Assembly: GCA_032622095.1 (NCBI GenBank)
Contig: CP136066.1
Location: 170,138,664 to 170,202,663 of the forward strand
Direction of reading: 5' to 3'
Length of the DNA: 64,000 nt
Source: Siphonodentalium dalli
Lineage: Eukaryota; Mollusca; Scaphopoda; Gadilida; Siphonodentaliidae
Both the position numbers and the translations under genes were made by a program. This document shows, one piece after another, positions 43,460-55,702 of this stretch. How positions within the stretch are numbered: position 1 is the stretch's first letter; each line of letters starts with the position of its first letter. The notes below the pieces were generated by a model, which was given only the letters and a program-made list of their open reading frames with translations, did not search any database and was not told the DNA's origin.

Positions 43460-44780
43460 ACCCATTATATATGTAGTGCTACTAAATTGAACTAATGCTA
43501 TCTCCATTGAGGCTGTTTTGCATCTCCATTTCCGACACAACTTCTGGTGAAAAACTGAACAATTCCAGGAGAATAAATCGAATAAAGAAAAAAACATATA
43601 CCAACCAGAAAAATATAACACAGAAATTCACCGACCTGTCCTCGAAAAAATATTCTAGCAGTTCTTGGTACCAAATATTAAGTTATATTTTCAACCTCTC
43701 AAATGTATCAAAATCCATTCTATATACAATGAGGATAATGATATGTGAATTTCAAGATTTTTCGCCAGATAGATCCAGAGAAATTCGTTGTCGAAAATCT
43801 CTTGCCATTTTTGGCTGGATTCACGTCTTCACACACTGGCAAGTTTGCGCGGAATCAGCAGGCTTTTCGATACAGAAACCTGCATGATTGTGCCAAAAAA
43901 CAAACGCATACATGCTGATATACTGCAATCTGTACCACAGCTAACTGCATGAGAAGTAAACACTCTGTAGTTCGACCTCTTGTGATGCTACTGAATTTCG
44001 CCGATAAATAGAGGCAAATGTCAGTAGCGCCGTTACCCGTGGAACTACAGCAATTCTACTCCCCACATCGTTATCTTTGGTATCGATGCATTTTATACGG
44101 ATGTTGCCGTTCATATTTTAGGACCATATTGTTTTCCGCGACGAAATGCCTGCAAAGCATACCGCGTAGACTTGCCAGCGTATGAACGTCGGATGTAGCT
44201 AGATCAAACTGCCAAACATAGATGTTCACGTATAAACCAAGTGTAAACCTGGAGATGTCTAATCCGGCATTTTGTTCAATCTCCAACTATTTGGATAGCT
44301 CAAGATTTCGCCTATTTTTTCGGATCGATCTTGGTCGCCATGTCGACTCCATATTTTAGAAATGAAGAATGTTATTCCACACCCGTTGACGTGAGGCATA
44401 TGTATTGCACGGAATTATTGTATACATCTAGTGGAATACAAACCAGAACTATTTTTGTTGACGTTGTCGCCAAGACATATTCGTACATTACTTCAACGAA
44501 ACGCTTCGGGTGATGCCCCGACCATTACGAGTTATTCATCGCACTTAAATCGCAATAAAGGTAGCTATATTACCAATGCAGGTGACAGTCATTGATTGAA
44601 CTTATCTGACAGCGGTGTAGAATAAATACAGAACATAACTTGCATCATAATCTGGAACATTAATCGAACTCGAGCTACGTTCTCGCGAAATAAATCCTTG
44701 CGCCATCCGAAACTCATTCGATAAAAGATTCTCGATTAAGATGCGCGTTGTGTTCTGTCTATATATCAAGTTGAAGAAAA
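43460..44780. other. Intergenic region upstream of gene 2
   Basis: The frames 43495-43887 (+) and 44071-44286 (-) are open but show no domain or splice logic that I recognise. No similarity to the sequence upstream of gene 1, which is Helitron DNA. Confidence 0.3.
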
Positions 44781-44811
44781 ATAACGCAAAGCTTCAACAT
44801 ATAGAAACGAT

Positions 44812-44820
44812 GTATAATAA
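44812..44820 (+). promoter_or_regulatory. Candidate TATA element of gene 2
   Basis: TATAATAAA lies 172 bp upstream of the gene 2 start codon, within the duplicated block that starts near 44787. Its conserved position relative to gene 1 is the only support. Confidence 0.3.
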
Positions 44821-44983
44821 ACACACAGTATATTTGTTCGATATTCTTTTCATGTATCTGAATACATGAATCAATGCGTCATATGCCATGTGATATATAG
44901 CGGCGCAGGTCTGTGAACAGGCACATCGTTGTGGGTTCTGATTCATGCTGGATCAACGCTCTCCGTACTTTGTGCATTCAGTG

Positions 44984-45283
44984 ATGGAAGTTGTCGTGTT
45001 CTCATTGATCATAGCAGTCTATCTCCACCTCGTCCGCGGTATGCGGACTGGAGATTTTATCATAATCAAAGGGAAAAGAGAAAGCAATCTGAACATGTCC
45101 AGCTCAAATGTGGCATGTACCCGGAGTAGAATCGAGTGCGCCGATTGGTGTCTTAAGAATCCGTGGTGCGCCATGGCAACTTATATGAAAAACGGCGATC
45201 AAAATGGACTGAAATGTTTTATATCGTCAAAAAACCATGGGTGTCTGGAGGACGATGCCGGATCAGTGGTTATCAAGATGAAG
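44984..45283 (+). CDS. Gene 2 exon 1: signal peptide and PAN/apple-like domain (paralogue of gene 1)
   Basis: This exon is 100 codons from ATG to a phase-0 donor (AAG then GTGAGC), colinear with gene 1 exon 1 without gaps. Differences include Tyr for Cys at residue 13 of the leader, Met for Ile at 20, Ala for Val at 63, and Cys at 87 instead of Leu. The mature domain therefore has six cysteines (45, 52, 56, 62, 78, 87), an even set that could form three disulfides. About 195 bp upstream and 225 bp downstream of the exon are also homologous to gene 1. The second exon is at 50449-50461. The FReD exon has not been reached by 64 kb, so the gene is partial in this window. Confidence 0.75.
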
Positions 45284-45974
45284 GTGAGCTTATATTTTCA
45301 GTTCAGCGTTTTGTGGAGCGCGGCTATAAATAAATAAATGGTGCCCACTCTGAGGTACATGTAGATGTAGATGTCCTTATTCGACTTTCCAATTACATTA
45401 TACATGCATAACTAAAGATACAATAAGTGTTCAGACTTCCAGTTACATGCAACAACATAAAAATCACATTTTCATCACTTTCGGCTTTTTTCTGTTAACA
45501 AAATGTTGAACACCTATATATATATATATATGTTTAGTATAGCATGTGCACAGTAATATATATGGTCCAAGATTGATATAAGACATGTCTATAGAAAATA
45601 ATTAATTTAATTAAAATGTCTATAGGCCTTTCGTGGCATTGCCACTTTTCAATAGACGACAATAATGATTATGACGTCATAGCGTCAAGGGAGATAACTC
45701 AATTTAGAGAGAACGTCATTTCCTGAGTGCATTAAGTTTACACTTGATGACTTGAAATGTTTCATATAAAAGTCTTCTCTTTGCTGTCTGAGTATTTTGC
45801 TGTCGGACTGTAGTTTTTGAAACGGGAAAATCGAAAAGTTCCTACCCCCGCATCCATCCAAGTGTGCACTGAGCGGAATTTTTCGATATTCTGGTTGTTT
45901 AATTTGCTGCTTGTGAATTCTCGTTCTTTCTCGCAGTGTATTGCCCGTTTCTCCGACGTAACTTTCTGAACATC

Positions 45975-46424
45975 CATAATATGGATGATAACTTGGACAA
46001 CTTTAACAGAATTTCTCGATAGTTGCATGGTACATAGTTTACAGTTCATAAAACATAGGTCAGGTTCAATGATTTTTATGATTTATGCGCCTTTGTTCGA
46101 CTTATAAATCATAATATTTGTCTAGTCCAGATGATAATATGAGCACACTTCAAAGGGATCTCTTGATATTTAGTGTACTTGAGAACACACAGGTCATCGT
46201 CAAGCGGAATCAATTTTTTTACCAGATTTGACATCTTTGTTCTTAAAAGTCAACGCCTTTTTAAGCGACCTTTTTATTCTCAAAACTGTATTTGAGCTCC
46301 ACCTTGCAAATACATAAATATAAGACACGGGAAACCATAATAATGCATGCAAACTTAAAATAGTTGCCCTAAATTATCAAATGGGTGATTGAAAGTTATT
46401 TTATGTGAATCTTTGCAAGCTTAA
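45975..46424 (+). repeat. Segmentally duplicated intron block (gene 2 copy), left of insertion
   Basis: Colinear with 12000-12439 of gene 1 and ends at the TTAA target of the 3.9-kb insertion. Confidence 0.75.
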
Positions 46425-46535
46425 AGTCATTAGCTTCACTCCCGGTGGGTATATATTTCATGTCAGACAGAACTGTATCCGATATACCATAAGAAAGGTC
46501 ATAAAAAACTAGAAATAAAACCCCCAAGGTGCATA

Positions 46536-46793
46536 TTATTGATGCGGTATTCGCCCCGTATTAAATTGTTGAAAACTGCGGTCAGAGTAAGAAATCTTCT
46601 CAGATACAACCACATTTTCGGCGCGAATCATCGTTGAGGTCATGGAATTATATTCGGAAGAAATCGGAACCGCCCGAAACGACGATCGGCTGGCACGCAC
46701 GGTTGACAGAACAGCCAAAACAATAGCCGGCATGTCGATAACCGAAAGTAGATTCAACAAAACACAAACTAGATAATGTCTTGATTTTTGCAT
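46536..46793 (-). CDS. Hypothetical 85-residue ORF with signal-peptide-like N-terminus, in the TTAA insertion
   Basis: From the ATG at 46793 the product begins MQKSRHYLVCVLLNLLSV and stays hydrophobic to about residue 33 (LSTVRA), then becomes polar to the stop. The frame is also open upstream to 47015. The family is unknown, with no splice evidence and no homologue elsewhere in the window. It may be chance; listed because it is one of the few frames here with a protein-like profile. Confidence 0.2.
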   Translation of the reverse strand: MQKSRHYLVCVLLNLLSVIDMPAIVLAVLSTVRASRSSFRAVPISSEYNSMTSTMIRAENVVVSEKISYSDRSFQQFNTGRIPHQ

Positions 46794-47414
46794 GGATATC
46801 TCATGTTTTCTAATTGAAATATCGAGAATTAATTGGCAACTAACAAAGTGTACACACTGTGTATATGTTATATATGGATTGTTTGCAAATTTAGGCGTGA
46901 ATTGGTATTCACAGCATGCAAAATACGATTGGCACACATCCGAACTGATCCAGGTGGTCATGCTTCTCATCGATTGAAAATAAACAAATCGGGGAATTCC
47001 TGCGTTTCTTATCAAACGTCAACATATTTGGTCGAATTTAAGATGAAGTTATCTGCAATGGCATTATTGACTTCTGTAAATGGAAATTATTAGCAATATT
47101 TGAAATGCAGAGAGTGAACCACCGATCGATCTATAATTTATTATTACAATAGCCCAATCGGGCTGAACTAGATCGATTGGTCTTCCTATATAGTGGTCGC
47201 TGCTGTAAGAGAGGGAACTCTAAATTTCTTAAATATTAAAATTTGTTTGTTTTCAGATTTGTACAAGTTTATAATGAATAATACCAGTAAAAAATTATAC
47301 CGTTCTCTTTCATTAGTTTCAAAATAAATGAGAATTCTTTTTAATTGGTAGAAACAGCTGGTCGAAAGAACAATTTAGAGTACTCCCCTTATCCCAGATT
47401 CACTTTATAGTAGC

Positions 47415-49530
47415 TAATTACACTTAAGCGTAAATTATTTACGCTTAAGCCTAATTAATTACACTTAAGCGTAAATTATTTACGCTTAAGCATAATTAAC
47501 TTACGATAAGCGTAATACATTTGAATTACGTTTAAGTGTAATTGGGTTCATCAGCTATCTCACCTCTATGGGAGGAAGCCAAATTAACATTTAATATATA
47601 ATTGAGCTAAAGCCCCCCCCCCCCCCCCAATCAAGGAATCTCTAATTACACTTAAGTGCAACAAGAATATTTCTTATTGCGCTTAAGCGCAATAAGAATA
47701 TTCCTTATTGCGCTTAAGTGCAATATGATATTCCTTGTTGTGCTTAAGTGCAATAAGATATTCCTTATTTTGCTAAGCGCAATTAGATATTTCCTTATTG
47801 AACTTAATCGCAATTATATCTTCCCTTATTATATCGTTTAAGCTCAATTACGCTTAAACTCTATTATTTATTAAATGTTAATTTGGCTCCCCCATATACC
47901 TCCTGTATATTGGTATAACCTGATGTAGGTTACTGGCATTAGTAATGCGGTTGCATCCATTTCAGCGTGAGGGGAGTTCAATGAGAGTGTATATGAATTA
48001 CGTTTAAGCGTACTTCAGTTACGCTTAAGCGCGGAACTCATTTACACTTAAGCATAATTAAAATGAATAATGCTTAAGCAAATACCTATTTGAACTCCAA
48101 CTGATTTCCTCTGTCTGAATAATTGAGTCCATCTCATCCGGCGTATATGGGGGAGTCTAAACCGATGTTTGATTGATGTCTTATTGCCAGAGTAAATTTG
48201 AGTTTAGAGGGAATCGCATGGGAGACAGCCTTTTCAAATATATTATTTATTAGTGTAAATCAATTGCGCTGAAATGCAAAAAATATGTGTCTAATAATAT
48301 ATTTGCGCTTTAGCATAAAATTGCCATAAATGTGATCTATTTTATGGGAGGCCCTTTTCACATTTATTATTTATTTACGCTTAAGCGCAAATAACCTCTA
48401 TCATTTGCGCTTAAGCAAATAGATCATATTTGCGCTTAAGCGCAAATCATTTGCACTTAAGCGCAAATAAATATCAATATGCATTGATCCCCCCTGAATT
48501 AATTTTACACGGCACAGGCCTAAACACATCACTAAAGTTGATATAGCCCCACCATATGAAGGAAACAATCCCCCAGAAACCCCAAGATCTGTTTTATGAC
48601 CATGGAATGGAAATGATATAGATCTGTGTAGGATATGTCTCTTTTATAAAATATACTATATCTCTGGGATGGAGACACAAATTCTCGGGGACAGGGATGC
48701 TGATATTATGAAATTAGGGGTTTTCCCCTACTTCAAGTCAATGAGCACACCATATGAGGGAAGCAAACCCCAGTAACCCCTAATTCCCTATTTATGGCCA
48801 TGGAAATGGTATATATCTGTGCAGGAGATAATAAAATATAAATGAGCTCTGATAGTGAGGCACCAATTATTGGGACACCAGGGACAGAGATGCTGATATG
48901 CATATGCATTTCTTTTTTCAACTTTCCAGTATGTACGGGGCTACTACTATATATATATGGGCCCATGATAATATAATATGAGATGGACTCAATCATCACA
49001 TCAGAGGGATGTAAGGGAGTGTTAGGTAGACACATATTTGCGCTTAAGCGCAAATGATTTACACTTAAGCACACATATTTGCGCTTAAGCGCAAATAAAT
49101 TATAAATGTGAAAAGGGTCTCCCATACTATTTCCGCTAAAGCGCATATGATTTGGATTTAAGTATAAATGATTTTAATCTTCAGTGCAAATGATTTACAC
49201 TTAAGCGTAAATGATTTGCAATTAAGCAGAATCAGAATAAATGTGAAAACGGCTTCTCGTATAATCGCTTAAGCATAATTCATTTACGATTAAGTGTAAT
49301 TAATCTATCAATGAAAATGAATGACCAGTGAGCTTAAGCGTAAATCAATTACGCTTAAGCACACTTAAATCAATTACGCTTAAGCACACTAGTCATAATT
49401 CTATTACTCATTGGAGTAATCATTTATCTACATCATACGGTTAAGCGTTAGTGAATTACGCTTTATATGTGTGCATTACACCTGAGGCTGAGTGTAATAC
49501 ATTACGCTTACGTGTAATTCACTTATACGC
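47415..49530. repeat. Array of CTTAAG-centred palindromes
   Basis: About two dozen copies of ACGCTTAAGCGT, GCGCTTAAGCGC or one-base variants lie in 2.1 kb, each usually extended by A/T to 16-20 bp self-complementary words such as TTTGCGCTTAAGCGCAAA. Clusters are at 47421-47540, 47648-47760, 48000-48075, 48378-48470, 49038-49100 and 49197-49400. Spacing is irregular (about 20-45 bp inside clusters). No gene overlaps with support. Confidence 0.85.
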
Positions 49531-49860
49531 TAAAGTGCAATTAGCTAATACATATGAAAAAGGCCTTCCATTATAGTTATCATCTATCAGAATGAATAGT
49601 GCTAACTAAAGCTTGACAACAGAATTTGCCCTTAAAAATATTTCATGGCCAATGAGCTAACAAATGGTCAGTATTGGCATATTGAATACCAATTATTGTA
49701 CTATTGTACAGGTATAATGTAATTAAACAGTTTTGAGTTACAAAAGTAAGACAACTCTTTCTGCACAGTACTGTGCTTGCGGCCAGATTGATGTAAAAAT
49801 TCGGTCAATGCGCTTACTATTTTCTATAAATAGTAACATTTTGGAATTATTACCTCTCGA

Positions 49861-49992
49861 TCACTGTTCGATTATAATCTTTGCCACTAACTCGACCAAT
49901 GTTCTTCCGTTTGTGATTTCACGCAACAATTCACTTTCTATTCCTTCCCTGTCGAATTGACTACCGATTGCGATGTCAATTAGTTTTTCGCT
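49861..49992 (-). CDS. Short coding-like fragment in the TTAA insertion
   Basis: The minus strand is open for 43 codons ending in TGA, with a balanced hydrophilic composition (IGSQFDREGIESELLREI, then TLVELVAKIIIEQ and stop). There is no in-frame ATG. Just upstream (about 50040 down to 50008) another frame reads MASMEDDRSLE. Could be a decayed first exon of an element-encoded protein. Family unknown. Confidence 0.2.
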   Translation of the reverse strand, partial: SEKLIDIAIGSQFDREGIESELLREITNGRTLVELVAKIIIEQ

Positions 49993-50337
49993 TTAATATT
50001 CTGATGTGACGCTATTCCAGCGAACGGTCATCCTCCATAGAAGCCATTTCTGAGAAGTGAGAACGAAACCCGATTCAATCCCAATCGAGTCGGAAGTGCT
50101 CGGGCATTTCCGTGACTGCACAAGACAACGATTCGGTTTGTTTTTTCGTGTTATTATGGCGAGATTAATCGGGACGATTGATGAAATAGAAATAGTTAGC
50201 CGAATGGCCGTATAATGTGTACAAACGGACTTCAGGATGGGGGATTTCGTGTATCTGAGTTATTTTATTCACTCTTCCCACAGAATGACGCAGGGAACTC
50301 AATTGTGAGGTTCAATTTACGTTTCACATCACTTTAA

Positions 50338-51205
50338 CCAATTATTTTGTTCTCAATAAGTTCACAAATAATTGTCCACGAACCCTGATTAAACCGCTTA
50401 ATGGCGCTTTTTGAAAATTATTAAATTAAATTCGATTCTATATTTCAGATACCAGCCAGAGGTAAGTGCATTTACAGTATATGTTAATGTATTATTAGGG
50501 CGGACAAGTGTCAGATAGTGACCAAATCGTTCACTTATTGACACAAGCATGCAATTTTGCATGGATAATAAGTGTAATTTTTTTCGACAAATCAATGAGA
50601 ATGGTTGACAGATTCAAAATGGCCGCCATTTTTTTTTAAATGGCTGCAGTTTTCAGCTTGTGCTCAACATACACGATATATCTAACTTATTTTGTTTTTA
50701 TTTGTCACATGAGTTTAACAAACTATACAATAATAAAAATAAGCACTTATACAAATGTAAAAATACGACGAGTTTAGTCAACATCTATAAAAAATTTGTA
50801 CTTAATTTTTATTTTCACGGAGTCAAAATTGGCGAAATTGCTCACCTTGTGATACCAGAATGAAACTTGAATTATCAGTCTAAAGTACTGGACAATGCTT
50901 TCCGACCAACCAGTCAGTATGACAGACAGATTCAAGATACCATAACGTTTTTATATCTGTCACATGTATTTAGTAAATCACAAACATGGATTTAATTAAG
51001 CAGTTAGTTATAAATATGCAATAAGAATTCTTGACTATTTAAGAATCCTTTACTAAATAGATTCTCCCATTCCGTCAAGTGTGCTCCTTAAATATATATG
51101 ATATTTGCATTTTATAGGTTTTTACATAATCATATTTTAAATCCAGGCAGAAAATAAAAAAATCGTTGTTGATACATGTAGGTCTATTTAAATTTAAAGA
51201 ACCAG
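50338..51205 (+). repeat. Segmentally duplicated intron block (gene 2 copy), right of insertion
   Basis: Colinear with 12440-13380 of gene 1 and contains the 13-nt microexon. A stretch around 50940 lacks about 60 bp that is present in gene 1. Confidence 0.75.
50449..50461 (+). CDS. Gene 2 exon 2: 13-nt microexon
   Basis: Thirteen nucleotides between TATATTTCAG and GTAAGT code for Ile-Pro-Ala-Arg plus one base of the next codon. They align to the 22-nt microexon of gene 1 with a 9-nt, frame-preserving gap that removes three alanine codons. The start phase (0) and end phase (1) are unchanged. The flanking intron is about as conserved as the rest of the duplicated block. Confidence 0.6.
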
Positions 51206-51735
51206 TAATTCACAAGTATGTTCGATATATAGTTGTCTTTCATATTCATTGAACCGTACACTCTGTGGTTGGTCGACATCCAGGTATTACATTTTAATTT
51301 CCATGTACCCCGGATGTTGCCGGATAACTAATATTATTTTCAATCCGAGACATAATTGTAGACGCCATATATAAATGATATTAATGCCATCTGCTCTGCT
51401 TCTGTTGACAAATATGCCTAAACGCCTGTTAATTAATAAACTGCGTATGAACTTCGAAACTATGTACAGGGCTAAGTTTAACAACAATTTTGCATAGATG
51501 TTTTGATATAAACCAAAGCGACGACTTTTAGTAAAGAACGTTTATAATTAACAACCCGTGAATATATGGTTCATATTGATAATTATATGTTCTTACGCGG
51601 ATCCCGGTGACCCCGCGGTCCGTGTTCTATATATATGCGATTTTTGTATTATTTCATAGTTAAAGTGAAACACTCCGGTAGGGTTATCAAATATATATGG
51701 AGAAATCTTGCTCAAAGTAGTTATTTTTACAAATA

Positions 51736-52195
51736 TGTGACCCACCATATAAAATCCAGTCGTAAGTCGGGATTTTTTTTACCCTGTGCCAATCCATTCT
51801 CTTATATATGCGAGTCATCCATAGGTCGCCGCGCATATATAAGAGAATGCATTGGCCTAACAATTTTTATCATGTTTTTTAAATAAATGTTTCTTACAAT
51901 TTTTAGAACATAAAATAAAAAAAACATCCATTACCCTGCAGGGAGTCCCACACATATATAGAAGCATGTAGAAGAGTGTCGTCTGCTCATGTTTGTCTGG
52001 GGCTCTCTATGGGTGAAATTATAAAATTGTTAAAGAATACAGAAAATATTATTAAAATTGTAAAAAATTGTTAGGCCAATGCATTCTCTTATATATGCGA
52101 GGCGACCTATTGTCGACTCGCATATGTAAGAGAATGCATTGGCACAGGGTAAAAAAAATCCCGACTAACGACTGGATTTGATATGGCGGGTCACA
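51736..52195. mobile_element. 460-bp MITE with long inverted arms and TA flanks
   Basis: Ends TGTGACCCACCATAT and ATGGCGGGTCACA, each next to TA. The arms share AAATCCAGTCGT-AGTCGGGA, ACCCTGTGCCAAT and CATTCTCTTATATATGCGAG, which is itself repeated as an internal inverted pair. Non-coding. Confidence 0.7.
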
Positions 52196-52199
52196 TATA

Positions 52200-52420
52200 T
52201 TAACTAAATAAAGTGACTTTCGATGGCGAAATCGTTTTCGATAGTTTGTCGCCGATAAATGCGTCCCGAATCAAGAAGTAAATAGTTACATTTGGGCGTA
52301 GTTCTGACGCTGTTTTCTAATGAGTGGTGTGTTAGATTTGCTTAAGATTTTCGGCGAAGTTAGTAAAATGCTACAATCATCTAGTTGGCATAGCAGCTGA
52401 ATACTAACTTATCATTTTCA
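52200..52420 (+). repeat. Dispersed repeat (GCGTCCCGAAT-AGAAGTAAAT family), copy 1
   Basis: Related copies lie at 60965-61150 (same strand) and 63440-63600 (opposite strand), sharing GGGCGTAGTT-like words, AGATTTTCGGCGA and TTGGCATAGCA-CTGAATACT. Function unknown. Confidence 0.5.
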
Positions 52421-55400
52421 CGCACACGAACAAGTCCATAATATGTCTTTAATAAAACAGGTGATGCAAATGTAATAAATGTATGTATTATCTGAGATCA
52501 TGTGGGTGCATTATGATAATATACACGGGCATGTTAAATGTATTAGTATCCTGTCGATATACACTCTTAGAAAATACTTTCCGTTTGACGGTGTCGGACC
52601 GTCGTAATCCGACGGTCCCATACCGCTTCATCAGTTGTACGGTGAATTACCGTTGGTTTATGCGCCCCCTCAAAGTTAAAAATGTGCGTGTTTCCAAGTT
52701 CATGCGTCAAAATTCAACAATATATTTATCGGCGGCAAATTATATACGACAGTGACTCCACACGGTATGACTTAATCTGATATTTATTATTTATTATTAA
52801 TTGTTTATATTCAGTGCAATTATGTGGGTCGTTTTGTGCAATGCACAGATCCATCTTGTCTTCCGTCCGTTATTACGTTATTTTCATGAGCGGTTACTTT
52901 TATCACTCACGAATTTCTTTCTCCGTGTCATCGCCACGCTGAAAACACAATTGTTGTTTGGGGGGATATGATCTATAAAGTTGTGGACTGATGTTAAAAC
53001 TGTCTGACTTCGGTTCCTATATATATGAACGGAAAAGTTCCAATTCTGCGAAAACCGGCTTAATCATTGATATTATCCACTAAATTGTGACAACTGGGTT
53101 GTCTTCGAGGTGCCATTTCGAGCTGTCGGCTATGACTTGTCTTCATTCGTCTCAGCCTTCATGTTGAAATTGACTGTACTGTGACTATCAAAACACAGAT
53201 ACATTCACTGACACAGCAGGACACAGGTACACCTGCAAGAGTAATTCACATGAGCTTTGATGTCAACAGTAACAACAACAACGTATTAGAATGTTGACAA
53301 TGTTGCCAGTTTTGAACTTGACCATTCAATCCAGTTGACATTGTTCTGATAGTTTTGAAGCACACACCTGTACGTCTACACGAGAGGATACACTATACGC
53401 ACCAGAGTAATTCACAATAGCTTCGATAACAACAACAATAATACGGTAAACAATAAACTGATGCCGCGCAGTGACGGATGATCACATTTCTATACAATTC
53501 CAACTTACTAGTACAACTATTACAATTACCAGGACCGATTCATCCCATGTTCGTCAATTTTCATTGAAACGTGTCGATATGAGACATTGTCGCCATTCGT
53601 CATGTTATCGCACAGTTATTACGACAATTTACGGACCGGGAGTCCACTATTGGTTGGATATTCTTGTCAACCTATCTTTGGCTGACTCACTGAGATGGAT
53701 ACCAAGTGTTGATACATGTACTAGTATACACAGTTTGATGTATCACGTTATCAAATTTCATCGCAAAATGTGGGACTATATAAAAGAACGTTGTCGCCAA
53801 ATCATCACGCATAGTTATTACGGGCTTTGCTGTTGTCTTGACGGTTTTAATCACAACTAGCTGTTTTAATATATTGTCGTGATGTACGCATGCACATGTT
53901 GAGAGAAAAAAAACTGTGTTTCCAAGTGACTGGACAATTTCATGCCTTAAATGTTACCAAAAAGTATGCCTTAAGACGTTTTACTTTTACAGGTACATCA
54001 ATTTGAGTTTTAACTGTGACACATGTAGCTTTCTTCCTTTATGTCTCAAACGGGCATGCCCGATTCATATGTTAGAATGGTCGCAAATAGTATTACTCGT
54101 AACTGAAGAATGCATGGGATTTTCAGCTACATGTTATAATGTCGTTTTTTTATTTACAGCCATAGTTATACAGTAGTCAGTGAAAGGTGAACACATCACA
54201 CAGTCTTTTTATGGATTAAATTCCACCAGGCAGATAACAAGTTTGATCATCTTCAAATTTCAAAGTATCATAAGTATTGTCTATCACATTATTCATTTCA
54301 TCAAATCTATGATCAAATAGAATAACTAAGATGTATTTTTCAGTTACAAATAATACTAATTTCGACCATTCTAAAACATGAATCGCAATGCCTATGGGGA
54401 AAATCATATTGTCACCACGGGCTAATTCTACGGCAAATTATTGCAAACAATTTGTGGTGACCCGTCAAAAATACCATTCATCTGATTCGTCTGGCAGTTA
54501 TTAGTTACGGTCTTGATATTAATTAAATGGTCTGAATGTTACTGGTTACAGTCTGCCAGTTAATTAAACAGTTTTGTTCCGTGGAACATGCTACATCATG
54601 ACTGTATGTTGAACGGTCCAAGTTTGGCAGCGATGTTGCGCGGTATGACACCGTTAAAGCGACGGGAATTTTTCTAAAAGTGTATTCGGGGTACATATAC
54701 GTTATTAATACCAAAATATGGCACAGCATCGACACATTTAATATTCATATGTGTAATTGTACTACAAATAGTTATTTACATTTATGATAAACCATGGTGG
54801 ATTGAGCGCCATTTGCGACATATGGTTACAATCATAACAGCGATCATCCTCAAGTGTCGTGGTAATCAAGCAGTTTGTTTTTGTTTTTCGTACCATATAT
54901 CTTGGTTGGAAGATTAAACATATCTATCTAGTGGTAACACAATATTCCGTGCCATAATATGTTAACCGACATCAGTATTTATCAAACGGCTGAGTATAAA
55001 TCATGCACTACTATCCTAGATGTGAAAATGTTCGAACCAATTGTCATAACATGATTACTGTTTACAGTAAGAGTATGCATGTGATTCGACTCTTATATGC
55101 TGCATGTAGTTAAATCAAATGATGAAATGATGTCCAAGTCTATGGAAATATTTTAAGATCACCCGTGTTCGCAAGATGTTATTCAGTAAAATGTATTTAT
55201 AATATTAAGATTATCTTAAGACACCTCACACCAGACTTAAAGTTTAGACCAAAGTTAAGACCATCTTAAATTAGGACATTGTTCGTTTAACGCACTTATG
55301 ACTGAAGTTTGAACTGAAGACGATCTTAAGTCCCAACCATGTCATAAGTTGCTTTCATGAAACTGGGCCCAGAATGGTAAAATCTAATGATAATGGCTAT

Positions 55401-55702
55401 AAAAATGGAAGGACTTGGGAAATTGAGTTTTAGTATGAATACACAAGACCATAAGTGCACTATATAGACGATTTCAATCAAATGGTCAAATGACATTCAG
55501 ACGTGGGCGTTATTTTGTTAATTAATATGATGTGTATTAACTGAGTGTAATATTGTCACACATAATACGTTTGAAAGCATATTCTTTCAGTACTATTTTC
55601 TTGGGTTAAATATTGTAGTGCCAAAGATGTTGTGTTTAGTCGTATATTATTGTTGTATGGCAACCGCAACAGCCGGAACACAGCGAGCGTCCGTTCACCG
55701 TA
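52421..55702. other. Intron 2 of gene 2, no supported gene
   Basis: The open frames 52483-52755 and 53471-53860 have no recognisable domain or good splice pair. 53220-53480 has imperfect AACAACAACAA and CACACCTG words. Otherwise nothing is seen. Confidence 0.3.

Larger units (their letters stand above)
46425..50333. mobile_element. 3.9-kb insertion with TTAA target-site duplication
   Basis: Alignment with gene 1 defines the insertion to the base. Gene 1 reads CAAGCTTAACCAATTATT at 12431-12448, while gene 2 has CAAGCTTAA at 46416-46424 and resumes TTAACCAATTATT at 50334. TTAA is thus duplicated. TTAA duplication is typical of piggyBac-type elements, but the ends (AGTCATTAGC and the complement AGTGATGTGA) share only a few bases and no transposase is recognised. 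The interior holds the CTTAAG-palindrome array (47415-49530) and two short minus-strand coding-like frames near the ends. Confidence 0.65.

Noticed and set aside
43495..43887. 130-codon ORF upstream of gene 2
   Set aside because: No domain and no conservation visible in the window; likely chance in AT-rich DNA.
47400..49560. CRISPR-like repeat array
   Set aside because: The repeats are short palindromes with irregular spacing and variable sequence, in animal DNA with no cas-like genes.
53471..53860. 129-codon ORF
   Set aside because: Repetitive ATTAC/ACAAC words, no domain, no credible splice sites, and nothing similar in the gene 1 intron.
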